From the NCBI GenBank assembly GCA_002424845.1, contig DILD01000045.1, positions 1 to 9,703 of the forward strand: a stretch of 9,703 nt of DNA. The letters are read 5' to 3'. The notes under the pieces were generated by a model. It was not told the origin of the DNA and ran no database searches. It saw only the letters and a program-made list of their open reading frames with translations. Numbering within the stretch: position 1 is the stretch's first letter; each line of letters starts with the position of its first letter. Of this stretch, positions 1-8,155 are shown in pieces. Position numbers and translations under genes: made by a program. The stretch comes from Thiobacillus denitrificans (lineage in GTDB: Bacteria; Pseudomonadota; Gammaproteobacteria; Burkholderiales; Thiobacillaceae).

Positions 1-370
1 ACTCGTCCATGTTGGTCTTGCCGAGCGAGGGCATGCCGGCGGCCTTGAAGCGCTGGATCACGTGCGCGTCATACGGCGCGACGAAGTTGTGCAGCATTTT
101 CGAGCCGCAGGTGGTGAGCCAGCCCTCGGTGCAGAAAATGTCCTTGTGGGCGATCGGGACGCCGGTCAGCGGGCCGGCTTGGCCGGCGGCGATGAGGGCG
201 TCGGCGGCGGCAGCCTCGGCCAGCGTCTTGTCGGCATCGACCGTGATGAAGGCATTGATCGACGGATTCAGTGCCGCGATGCGGCCGAGATAGTGCTGGG
301 CGAGTTCGCGGCTGGAAACCTGTTTGCCGGCAAGTTGCGCGGCCAGCGCGGAAAGGGAGGTGTCGGACAT
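1..370 (-). CDS. gatA: Glutamyl-tRNA(Gln)/aspartyl-tRNA(Asn) amidotransferase subunit A, N-terminal part
   Basis: GatA is the amidase subunit of the GatCAB complex. It releases ammonia from glutamine so that misacylated Glu-tRNA(Gln) or Asp-tRNA(Asn) can be amidated in the cytoplasm. Only the first 123 residues lie in the window and the gene runs off the left edge. Reading the minus strand from ATG at 370-368 gives typical amidase-signature sequence: GPLTGVPIAHKD (residues 66-77), the TCGSKML stretch, APYDAHVIQRF, and GKTNMDE at the edge. K76 in the HKD motif corresponds to the Lys of the Ser-cisSer-Lys triad; the two serines would lie beyond the window. The start is 3 nt past the gatC stop, so the two genes are almost certainly cotranscribed. 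gatB would be expected further left but is not seen. Confidence 0.97.
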   Translation of the reverse strand, partial: MSDTSLSALAAQLAGKQVSSRELAQHYLGRIAALNPSINAFITVDADKTLAEAAAADALIAAGQAGPLTGVPIAHKDIFCTEGWLTTCGSKMLHNFVAPYDAHVIQRFKAAGMPSLGKTNMDE

Positions 371-373
371 GGC

Positions 374-661
374 TTATTCGATGACTTTGGGCACGAGGTA
401 CAGGCCGTTTTCGACCGCCGGAGCGATGGCCTGGAAAGCCGCATGGCGGTCGGTTTCGGTCACGACGTCGGCCCGCAGGCGTTGATAGACCTCCTGCGCG
501 TGGGCCATCGGCGCAATGTCGGTCGTATCCACAGCCTGCATGGTGGCAATGAGGTCGAAAATGGTGTTGAGCTGGGTCTGCGTGGCCTGCGCCTCGGCAT
601 CGCTGGTTTCGATGCGCGCAAGGCGAGCGATGCGCTTGACGTCGTCCTGGGTGAGGGACAT
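374..661 (-). CDS. gatC: Glutamyl-tRNA(Gln)/aspartyl-tRNA(Asn) amidotransferase subunit C
   Basis: GatC is the small subunit that wraps around GatA and GatB and stabilises the GatCAB amidotransferase. The 95-residue product has the normal family length. It starts MSLTQDDVKRIARLARI, has a central helical stretch around QLNTIFDLIATMQAVDT, the DIAPMAHA segment, and the characteristic C-terminus GLYLVPKVIE. The ATG at 661-659 is preceded on the minus strand by AGGCGG, a passable ribosome binding site about 8 nt upstream. It is the first gene of the leftward unit, ends with TAA 3 nt before gatA, and faces away from mreB. Nothing in the sequence looks abnormal. Confidence 0.95.
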   Translation of the reverse strand: MSLTQDDVKRIARLARIETSDAEAQATQTQLNTIFDLIATMQAVDTTDIAPMAHAQEVYQRLRADVVTETDRHAAFQAIAPAVENGLYLVPKVIE

Positions 662-765
662 GGTGGAACCGCCTGATTACTTACGGGAATGAAGCCCGAT
701 AGGGTATCATAGCCCCCTTGTTTTTTCTGCCCTTTCGCCCGCCTGATACGGGTGCTGATGCCATC
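662..765. promoter_or_regulatory. Divergent gatC / mreB promoter region
   Basis: These 104 bases separate two divergent operons and must hold the start signals for both, unless either is read from outside the window. The best -10-like elements overlap: TATCAT at 705-710 on the plus strand and TATGAT (complement of 707-712) on the minus strand, each matching TATAAT at five of six positions. No convincing -35 hexamer sits at 16-18 bp for either. A pyrimidine-rich stretch with six consecutive T follows at about 713-740. The promoter calls rest on position and the -10 matches only. Confidence 0.4.
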
Positions 766-1809
<1,044 letters not shown>

Positions 1810-1847
1810 ACGCCGCCGTATCTGTTTTTGCATAGAGGGGCCCGCTG

Positions 1848-2693
1848 ATGGCAATGCCCGATCAGCTGATGTTCGCCCGCCGGCTGGGGCCGACGGCACG
1901 GCTGCTGATCTGGCTGCTGGTCGGTGTGTCCTGCGTGGTGCTTGATTCCCGTTATCACGCGATCGATGGCTTGCGCAGCGGGTTTTCGCTGGTGCTGCAT
2001 CCCGTACGTCAAATCCTGCGCGCACCGACCGATCTTGCCGCCGAACTGGGCGGTTTCTTTACCCGTCACCGCGCCTTGCAAAAAGAGCGTGATGCCTTGC
2101 TGGCCGAACGCGTCCGACTCCTGACCGACGCGAATGCGGCGCAGGATATGCGTCGTGAAAATGCAGAGTTGCGGAGCCTGTTGCAGTTGCCCCCCCGCCC
2201 GGGCCAGCAGTTTGTGCGCGCCGCCCTGCTCTACCAGGGCCATGACTGGTTTTCCCAGCGCATCATGCTTGATCGGGGCGTGCTCGGGGGGCTGCGCGCC
2301 GGCCTGGCGGTCGTCGATGCGGAAGGCCTGGTGGGGCAGGTGAGCCGGGTGTATCCGGGATCCAGCGAGGTTACGCTGGTGAGCAGTCCAGGGCATCTCA
2401 CACCGGTGCAGGTCGAGCGCACCGGCCAGCGTGGACTGGTTGCCGGCAGTGGGCGGGGCCAATTGGAATTGCGCTACATGCCAACCCAGACGGATATTCG
2501 GAAGGGCGACCGCCTGCTGACATCGGGTATCGATCGGGTGTATCCGGCAGGCATTCCGGTCGCGCGTGTCAGCCGGGTTTTACGCTTGCAATCCGGCCCC
2601 TATCTGAAAGTGGAATGCGAACCGCTGGCAGGGCTTGACCGTTCGCGTAGCGTACTGGTGCTGGCTACCCAACCGCAGGTGACGACACCATGA
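1848..2693 (+). CDS. mreC: Rod-shape-determining protein MreC
   Basis: MreC is the bitopic periplasmic scaffold of the elongasome; it binds PBP2 and is thought to switch on PBP2-RodA. The 281-residue product shows the expected architecture. A short cytoplasmic tail is followed by one membrane helix (about residues 18-35, RLLIWLLVGVSCVVL). A coiled coil spans about 73-114, rich in E/R/L heptads, and the beta-barrel domain begins around 120. Family hallmarks are LDRGxxxGLRAGLAVVDAEGLVGQV, SSPGHLTPVQVERTGQRG and the YPAGIPVARV segment near the end. The ATG at 1848 is chosen because GAGGGG (1835-1840) lies 7 nt upstream. The gene overlaps mreD by ATGA. A run of seven C (2190-2196) falls just after the coiled coil. 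Confidence 0.96.
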   Translation: MAMPDQLMFARRLGPTARLLIWLLVGVSCVVLDSRYHAIDGLRSGFSLVLHPVRQILRAPTDLAAELGGFFTRHRALQKERDALLAERVRLLTDANAAQDMRRENAELRSLLQLPPRPGQQFVRAALLYQGHDWFSQRIMLDRGVLGGLRAGLAVVDAEGLVGQVSRVYPGSSEVTLVSSPGHLTPVQVERTGQRGLVAGSGRGQLELRYMPTQTDIRKGDRLLTSGIDRVYPAGIPVARVSRVLRLQSGPYLKVECEPLAGLDRSRSVLVLATQPQVTTP

Positions 2694-3190
2694 GCGCGCC
2701 AACCCCTGATTTCGGCAGTTGGCGGCATATCCTCGGCACGCTGATTCTGGCCGTGCTGCTGGAACAATTGCCGTGGGGTGGCTGGGCATTGGCCTTGCGG
2801 CCGGATTTCGTGCTGGTCGGGGTGCTCTTCTGGACCTTGCACCAGCCCGCACGCACGGGATTTGCAACGGCCTTTGCTTTTGGCCTGCTGGCCGACTTTC
2901 AGGACGGTGTGGTGTTTGGCCAGCACGCGATTGCCTATGTGTTTGGCGTCTATCTGGTCCTGTACTTGCGTTTACGTTTGCTGCAATTCGATCCGCCCCG
3001 GCAGGCTGCGCAAATGTTTCCCATTCTGCTCATGGTGCAATTGACGGTGTTGCTGGTTGGCTGGCTGGCGGTCAATCCGCCAGCCAATCTGGCCATGTTG
3101 CTGCCGGTGATCAGCAGCACCGTCCTGTGGTATCTGGCAACCGGTTTTCTGCGGTTGTGGCACGGCAAGGGGTTGCAGGGCAGGGCATGA
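2690..3190 (+). CDS. mreD: Rod-shape-determining membrane protein MreD
   Basis: MreD is the small polytopic inner-membrane partner of MreC and part of the elongasome. The 166-residue product is almost entirely hydrophobic, with five to six membrane segments judged by eye (about residues 12-28, 38-54, 57-73, 78-97, 103-124 and 131-152). Family features are RPDFVLVGVLFW, the small-residue turn HQPARTGF, GLLADFQDGVVFGQHA, and the YLRLRLLQF loop. Length is normal for proteobacterial MreD (about 160-170). The start ATG overlaps the mreC stop as ATGA and the stop overlaps the mrdA start as ATGA, so translation of mreC, mreD and mrdA is probably coupled. Confidence 0.93.
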   Translation: MSAPTPDFGSWRHILGTLILAVLLEQLPWGGWALALRPDFVLVGVLFWTLHQPARTGFATAFAFGLLADFQDGVVFGQHAIAYVFGVYLVLYLRLRLLQFDPPRQAAQMFPILLMVQLTVLLVGWLAVNPPANLAMLLPVISSTVLWYLATGFLRLWHGKGLQGRA

Positions 3191-5079
3191 GGATTCACGC
3201 TCCACTGAAGGATCTTGACCATGAACTGGCCCGTTTTCAGGGCCGGTTGAAGGCGGGCGCCGCTTTCGTCGTCCTGCTGGCGACGGCCCTGCTGGGCCGC
3301 GTGTTTTATCTGCAGGTCATGCAGCATGAACATTACATCGAGCGTGCCGAGAACAACCGCATCTCACTGGTTCCGACTTCGCCCCACCGCGGGCTGATCC
3401 TGGATCGCAACGGCCGTATTCTGGCGGAAAACTATTCGGCCTACACGCTCGAAATCACACGGGCGGAAACGGATGATCTGGATGCCACGCTGGCCGAGAT
3501 CGGCGCCCTGATCGAGATCATGCCCGGACAGTTGCGGCGCTTTCGGCGGCTGCTTTCCGAATCGCACGAGTTCGAAACCGTCCCGCTGAAAAGCAGGCTG
3601 AGCGACGAAGAAGTAGCCATTCTGGCGGCCAATCGCTATCGCCTGCCGGGCGTGGAAGTGAAAGCGCGGCTGTTTCGCAACTACCAGGCCGGGCCGGGCA
3701 TGGCGCATGTGGTCGGATTTGTCGGGCGGATCAACGACCATGACCTGAAGCGTCTGCGTGCGGAGAATCGTGAGCAGAATTACAAGGGCAGCGTTCACAT
3801 CGGCAAGACCGGGCTGGAGCAGAGTTACGAGTCCTTGTTGCACGGACGCACGGGCTACGATCAGATGGAAACGGACTCCAGCGGCCGCGCGGTGCGTGTG
3901 CTGTCACGCGTGCCGCCGGTGCCGGGCAAGGATTTGCGCCTGCACCTCGATCTCGACCTGCAGGCGGTGGCCGAAACGGCGTTCGGCGATTATCTGGGCG
4001 GGCTGGTGGCGATCGATCCCAATACGGGCGGGGTGCTGGCACTGGTGAGCAAGCCGGGGTTCGATCCCAATCTGTTCGTCGACGGGATCGATCCGGAATC
4101 CTGGAAGGCGCTTAACGAATCACCCGAGCGGCCGATGGTGAACCGGGTGTTGCGCGGCATCTACCCGCCAGGCTCGACCATCAAGCCGTTCATGGCCTTG
4201 GCCGGACTGGAAATGGGCGTGCGCAAGGCATCGGACAGCATTGTCGACCCGGGCTATTTCAGCCTGCCCAACAGCCGCCATCAATTCCGCGACTGGAAAC
4301 GCGAAGGCCATGGCGTGGTTGACCTGCGCCGCTCCATCTCGCAGTCGTGCGATACCTATTACTACAAGCTGGCGGTCGATCTGGGGGTCGACCGCATGCA
4401 CGATTACCTGACCCGCTTCGGCCTGGGCGAGCAAACCGGTATCGACCTCAATGGCGAGTCGACCGGTCTGCTGCCTTCGCGCGAATGGAAGCAGCGCCGC
4501 TGGAAGCAGCCCTGGTATCCGGGAGAGACGGTGATTGCGGGCATTGGTCAGGGTTACCATTTGACGACGCCGCTTCAGCTGGCACAGGCGACCGCCATGC
4601 TCGCCAACGGCGGCAAGCGGATCGAGCCACGTTTGGTTCAGGCCGTGCGCGAACCGCTCGGCCATGACTGGCAGCCTTTGCCTGGCGTGGTGCGTGAGCA
4701 GGTGGCGATTACCCCGGCGCATCTCGGATTGGTGCGCGAGGGCATGATGGATGTGATGCGCCCGGGCGGCACCGCAGCCCGATCGGCGGCGGGCGCGCCC
4801 TATGCCATTGCCGGCAAAACGGGCACGGCACAGGTGGTCGGTATCAAGCAGGGAGCCCGTTACGATGCCAGCCGGCTGGCACGTGAGCATCGCGACCATG
4901 CTTTGTTTATTGCCTATGCGCCGGCCGAAAACCCTACGATTGCACTGGCGGTGATGGTGGAAAACGGGGGGTCCGGCAGTGGCACGGCCGCGCCGATTGC
5001 ACGCGCGGTATTCGATTATTATCTGACCGGAAAACGTCCCGCCGGGATGGACCTGGAGGCGAGCGATGTCGCGGACTAG
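3187..5079 (+). CDS. mrdA: Peptidoglycan D,D-transpeptidase PBP2
   Basis: PBP2 cross-links new peptidoglycan strands during cell elongation together with RodA. The 630-residue product is close to the E. coli length. A cytoplasmic tail is followed by a membrane anchor (about residues 22-42) and the pedestal/dimerisation domain (about 60-250, with PHRGLILDRNGRILAEN and GSVHIGKTGLEQSYE). The transpeptidase domain has all three motifs: SxxK as S330-T-I-K333 in PPGSTIKPF, S387-C-D389, and K544-T-G in AGKTGTAQVV. S330 coincides with the E. coli active-site serine number. The start is taken at 3187, where ATG overlaps the mreD stop. The reading frame stays open upstream to 2719, but that part lies in mreD and resembles no PBP. 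The gene overlaps rodA by 14 nt. Confidence 0.97.
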   Translation: MRIHAPLKDLDHELARFQGRLKAGAAFVVLLATALLGRVFYLQVMQHEHYIERAENNRISLVPTSPHRGLILDRNGRILAENYSAYTLEITRAETDDLDATLAEIGALIEIMPGQLRRFRRLLSESHEFETVPLKSRLSDEEVAILAANRYRLPGVEVKARLFRNYQAGPGMAHVVGFVGRINDHDLKRLRAENREQNYKGSVHIGKTGLEQSYESLLHGRTGYDQMETDSSGRAVRVLSRVPPVPGKDLRLHLDLDLQAVAETAFGDYLGGLVAIDPNTGGVLALVSKPGFDPNLFVDGIDPESWKALNESPERPMVNRVLRGIYPPGSTIKPFMALAGLEMGVRKASDSIVDPGYFSLPNSRHQFRDWKREGHGVVDLRRSISQSCDTYYYKLAVDLGVDRMHDYLTRFGLGEQTGIDLNGESTGLLPSREWKQRRWKQPWYPGETVIAGIGQGYHLTTPLQLAQATAMLANGGKRIEPRLVQAVREPLGHDWQPLPGVVREQVAITPAHLGLVREGMMDVMRPGGTAARSAAGAPYAIAGKTGTAQVVGIKQGARYDASRLAREHRDHALFIAYAPAENPTIALAVMVENGGSGSGTAAPIARAVFDYYLTGKRPAGMDLEASDVAD

Positions 5080-6166
5080 CCATTGGATCATTCGCAGGCT
5101 GGGCCATCTCGACGGCGTGCTGCTGACACTGGTTCTGGTGTTGCTGGGCATCAGTCTGGCCGCGGTGGCAAGCGCATCGGGACAGAGCCCGGCGCGTATC
5201 AGCGGCCATCTGGTTAACATCGGACTGGCGCTGGGGGTGATGGTGGTCATGGCCAATGTGCCGCCGCATCTTTTGTCCAGGGTGGGGCCGTCGCTTTATG
5301 TCGCGGGGATGGTTCTGCTGATCGGGGTGGCGCTGTTCGGCGAGATTCGCAATGGTTCGCGGCGCTGGATCAATCTGGGTGTCATGGCCTTCCAGCCTTC
5401 GGAACTGTTGAAGCTGGCGCTGCCGTTGATGCTGGCCTGGTATTTTCAGCACAACGAGACAGTCCTGCGCGCAAAACATTACCTGATCGCGGGCGCATTG
5501 CTGCTGGTGCCGTTTGTGCTGATCCTGCGTCAGCCCGACCTGGGCACGGCGCTGATGATCGGGGCGTCTGGCTTTTACCTGTTGTTCTTTGCGGGTTTGC
5601 CATGGAAGGTGATCTTTGGCGGCGGTATCCTGGGTGCGGCAAGCTTGCCGGTGGTGTGGGGAATGCTGCACGAATATCAGCAGCGGCGCGTGCTGACGCT
5701 GCTTGACCCCTCGTCCGATCCGCTTGGCGCCGGCTACCACATCATTCAGTCGACCATCGCGATCGGGTCGGGCGGCTTCTTCGGAAAAGGCTGGATGCAG
5801 GGTACGCAGAACCAGCTCGACTTCATTCCCGAGCGAACGACCGACTTCATCTTCGCGGTCATCGGCGAGGAATTCGGTTATCTCGGCACGATCCTGCTGG
5901 TGGGGCTGTATCTGGCCATTGTCGTGCGCGGGTTGATGATTGCCGCGCGTGCGCCCACGCTGTTCGGACGGCTGATGGCCGCCACGTTGAGCCTCAACCT
6001 GTTTACCTATGTGTTCGTCAACATGGGCATGGTGTCGGGCATCCTGCCGGTGGTGGGCGTTCCGCTGCCGCTGATGAGCTATGGCGGGACGGCGCTCGTC
6101 ACGCTGCTGCTGGGCATGGGCATCCTGATGAGCGTGGCGACGCATCGCCAGTTGAATAAAACCTGA
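5066..6166 (+). CDS. rodA: SEDS peptidoglycan glycosyltransferase RodA
   Basis: RodA (also called MrdB) polymerises lipid II into glycan strands in the inner membrane as the partner of PBP2. The 366-residue product has normal length and about ten hydrophobic segments. SEDS hallmarks are GSRRWINLG (from residue 97), FQPSELLK with E113, RQPDLGTA (155-162), and the long periplasmic loop GAGYHIIQSTIAIGSGG ... FIPERTTDFIFAVIGEE. D260 in this loop corresponds to the catalytic Asp described for RodA. The C-terminus carries PLPLMSYGGTALV. ATG 5066 lies inside the end of mrdA, with GGAGG (5055-5059) 6 nt upstream. This strong site suggests balanced expression of the PBP2-RodA pair. Confidence 0.97.
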   Translation: MSRTSHWIIRRLGHLDGVLLTLVLVLLGISLAAVASASGQSPARISGHLVNIGLALGVMVVMANVPPHLLSRVGPSLYVAGMVLLIGVALFGEIRNGSRRWINLGVMAFQPSELLKLALPLMLAWYFQHNETVLRAKHYLIAGALLLVPFVLILRQPDLGTALMIGASGFYLLFFAGLPWKVIFGGGILGAASLPVVWGMLHEYQQRRVLTLLDPSSDPLGAGYHIIQSTIAIGSGGFFGKGWMQGTQNQLDFIPERTTDFIFAVIGEEFGYLGTILLVGLYLAIVVRGLMIAARAPTLFGRLMAATLSLNLFTYVFVNMGMVSGILPVVGVPLPLMSYGGTALVTLLLGMGILMSVATHRQLNKT

Positions 6167-6183
6167 CGCGATAAAATACCGCC

Positions 6184-7023
6184 ATGAACATGATATCGAT
6201 ATGGGGTGTGATTGCGCTTGCGCTTGCGCTTGGTGGCTGCGGCAGCAAGCCATTCAAGCAGGCAGCCGGAACATCGCAAGGCGGCGGCTATTACCTCGAC
6301 GATGGCCCTGAAGCCAACCCGCCGCCGAATCTGGACGCCATTCCGGATGCGGTGCCGCGGGTCGAGCCGTTGCATCGCTTTGCCAATCGGACCTATGCCG
6401 CGCTGGGCAACACGTATACCCCGCAGCTTGATCGTCCGGCCTATCGCGAGGAAGGCATGGCATCGTGGTATGGACGCCGCTTTCATGGCAAGAAAACCGC
6501 CTCGGGCGAGCCCTACGACATGTATGCCATGACCGCCGCGCATCCTACCCTGCCGATACCGAGCTATGCACGCGTGACTGCGCTCAACAATGGAAAATCG
6601 GTGGTGGTCCGCATCAATGACCGCGGCCCGTTCCACAGCAATCGCATCATCGATCTGTCCTACACGGCAGCCTACAAGCTCGGCTATATCGCTCAGGGCA
6701 GCACGCGCGTTCGGGTGGAAAGCCTCGACGCCGCCGTGAGCGATACGCAGAATCTGGCGCAGACGCAGACGCAGACGCAGACGCAGATGGGGGGGGTTTA
6801 TCTTCAGGTGGGCGCATTTTCGAACGCGGACAATGCGCGTGAATTGCGTGAACGACTGATGCGTGAACTGCAATTCGAGGATGGCCAGGCGCATGTGGTG
6901 ATGAATGGCGATCTGCACCGTGTCCAGCTTGGGCCCTATTCCTCCGATGATGCGGCGCACATGGATCGTGAACGGATGCGGGAACGTTTGGCCCTTAATG
7001 CAATCCTGGTAAGACGCGATTAA
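6184..7023 (+). CDS. rlpA: Septal-ring/wall lytic transglycosylase lipoprotein RlpA
   Basis: RlpA is an outer-membrane lipoprotein that cleaves glycan strands lacking stem peptides; some homologues only bind them. The 279-residue product starts with a lipoprotein signal ending LGGC (C19 lipidated). The double-psi beta-barrel domain spans about residues 90-180 with GMASWYG, TASGEPYDM (E109), AAH (H120), RINDRGPF (D146) and RIIDLSYTAA (D157). These are the residues expected in active members. A linker with nine alternating Gln/Thr residues (193-201) leads to a C-terminal SPOR domain (about 204-279, VYLQVGAFSNADNARELRERL). It follows rodA after 17 nt with no clear ribosome binding site. The linker repeat is described separately. 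Confidence 0.93.
   Translation: MNMISIWGVIALALALGGCGSKPFKQAAGTSQGGGYYLDDGPEANPPPNLDAIPDAVPRVEPLHRFANRTYAALGNTYTPQLDRPAYREEGMASWYGRRFHGKKTASGEPYDMYAMTAAHPTLPIPSYARVTALNNGKSVVVRINDRGPFHSNRIIDLSYTAAYKLGYIAQGSTRVRVESLDAAVSDTQNLAQTQTQTQTQMGGVYLQVGAFSNADNARELRERLMRELQFEDGQAHVVMNGDLHRVQLGPYSSDDAAHMDRERMRERLALNAILVRRD
6214..6231 (+). repeat. Three tandem GCGCTT hexamers in the RlpA signal peptide
   Basis: The hexamer GCGCTT occurs three times head to tail and encodes alternating Ala-Leu in the hydrophobic core of the lipoprotein signal, just before the lipobox. Gain or loss of a unit would stay in frame and only lengthen or shorten the hydrophobic core by two residues. It may be ordinary low-complexity coding for a signal peptide. 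Confidence 0.6.
6760..6786 (+). repeat. In-frame CAGACG hexanucleotide repeat in the RlpA linker
   Basis: Four and a half perfect copies of CAGACG encode Gln-Thr-Gln-Thr (residues 193-201) between the catalytic and SPOR domains of RlpA. Unit gain or loss would preserve the frame. Two bases further on lies a run of eight G (6789-6796), where slippage would shift the frame and remove the SPOR domain. Confidence 0.9.
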
Positions 7024-7039
7024 TTCTTCAAGGTCTGGT

Positions 7040-8155
7040 ATGAAATTCTTGTGGTTGGGGCTGGCGCTCCTGTTTTCTGCTTCGCTCTGGGCGGCCCCTG
7101 TCGGCGTATCGGGACGTGCCTGGGTGGTGATCGATCAGGCAAGCGGACATGAAATTGCTTCGCATCAGGCCGATTTGCCGATGGCGCCTGCGTCGCTGAC
7201 GCAGTTGATGACAGCGTATGTGCTGTTTGGAGATATCCAGAGAAAAAAGTTGAGCCTGAGCCAAACGCTGACGGTGCCGGAGGCGGCCGCACGTGTTGAC
7301 GGTGCGCGTATCTTCCTCAAAGAGGGCGACCAGGTTAGCGTGGATGTTTTGCTGCAGGCAATGCTGGTGCATTCGGCCGGCGATGCGACGCTGACGCTGG
7401 TCAGCGCCGTCGATAGCCGGGAAGAAGCCTTTGTCGAGCGGATGAACCGCGAAGCGAAGCGTCTTGGCATGAATAAGACCCGCTTCAGGAATGCGACGGG
7501 GCTGACCGAGTCCGGACATGAATCGAGTGCGCGTGACCTCGCCCTGCTGTCGCGCGCCCTGGTGCGGGATTTCCCCGCGCGACAGGCCTTGTTCATGCAG
7601 AAGCAGCTGGATTTCGGGGAGCTCACACACTACAACGGCAATCGTCTGTTGTGGCGCGACGCTACGGTGAACGGAATGAAGGCCGGGCGCACTGCCGAAG
7701 CGGGCTTCTGCATGGTGGCTTCGGCCGTGCGCGCTGATCAACGCCGCATTGCCGTGGTGCTGGGCGCGCGCACCGATGCACAGCGTACCCAGGATGCGTT
7801 GCGCCTGCTGAATTACGGTTTCGAAAATTTCGACAGCGTGCTGCTTTTTCGCGCACAACAGCCGGTCAAGGTGGTGCCGCTTTACCGGGGCGCACGTGCC
7901 ACGGTCAGCATGGGGTTTCAGCAGGATTTCCATGTACTGGTGCCGCGGGGGGCTGCCGCTCGTGTCAAAGCGGAAATCGTCACCCAGCAACCTTTGCTGG
8001 CACCCGTGCGGAAGGGGCAGGCCATCGGTACGTTACGGCTGACGCTGGATGGCAAGCCATTCGGGAACTATCCACTGGTTGCGTTGCATGATGTTGCCGT
8101 GGCGGGGATACTCGGCCGCGGCTGGGACTCGCTCCGGCTTTTCTTCGGCCTATGA
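7040..8155 (+). CDS. dacA: DacA/PBP5-family protein with degenerate active site (probable pseudoenzyme)
   Basis: By fold and position this is the DacA-type D,D-carboxypeptidase, which normally trims the terminal D-Ala from pentapeptides in the periplasm. The 371-residue product has a signal peptide (cleavage likely after WA at about residue 18), the peptidase S11 domain, the PBP5 C-terminal beta domain, and a C-terminal amphipathic anchor (GRGWDSLRLFFGL). Alignment from memory with E. coli PBP5 places the motifs unambiguously, but they are altered. SxxK is S52-L-T-Q55, SxN is S112-A-G114, and KTG is K214-A-G216. The His after KTG is R217, and the Arg of the NRN segment is G200. The frame is intact and codon use resembles its neighbours. 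AAGG (7030-7033) supports the start. It overlaps dat by ATGA. Family membership is firm; enzymatic activity is doubtful, and a binding or regulatory role is inference. Confidence 0.93.
   Translation: MKFLWLGLALLFSASLWAAPVGVSGRAWVVIDQASGHEIASHQADLPMAPASLTQLMTAYVLFGDIQRKKLSLSQTLTVPEAAARVDGARIFLKEGDQVSVDVLLQAMLVHSAGDATLTLVSAVDSREEAFVERMNREAKRLGMNKTRFRNATGLTESGHESSARDLALLSRALVRDFPARQALFMQKQLDFGELTHYNGNRLLWRDATVNGMKAGRTAEAGFCMVASAVRADQRRIAVVLGARTDAQRTQDALRLLNYGFENFDSVLLFRAQQPVKVVPLYRGARATVSMGFQQDFHVLVPRGAAARVKAEIVTQQPLLAPVRKGQAIGTLRLTLDGKPFGNYPLVALHDVAVAGILGRGWDSLRLFFGL

Noticed and set aside
700..727. A possible rho-independent terminator: GGG/CCC pairing followed by a T-rich stretch
   Set aside because: The stem would be only three to four pairs with an unpaired loop of eight. 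It sits in a divergent promoter region where no transcript needs to end.
718..765. A 16-codon N-terminal extension of mreB
   Set aside because: The extension lies in the promoter region and lacks family similarity. MreB proteins begin at the MFKFL position.
2719..3186. An upstream extension of mrdA of 156 codons, which would give a 786-residue protein
   Set aside because: The region codes for mreD in another frame. PBP2 normally begins a few residues before its membrane anchor, and the ATGA overlap at 3187 supplies a natural start.
4120..5256. A 378-codon open frame on the minus strand opposite mrdA
   Set aside because: It is antisense to the PBP2 transpeptidase domain. No recognisable domain, signal or ribosome binding site supports it.
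4934..6253. A 439-codon open frame on the minus strand opposite rodA
   Set aside because: It lies opposite clearly real rodA and the ends of mrdA and rlpA, and its composition (His/Gln/Arg-rich) is that of a shadow frame.
7040..8155. Calling the dacA-family gene a decayed pseudogene
   Set aside because: There is no stop or frameshift, and the signal peptide and C-terminal anchor are preserved. Non-catalytic segments still match the family closely, and the gene is coupled to dat, all of which point to a maintained protein.
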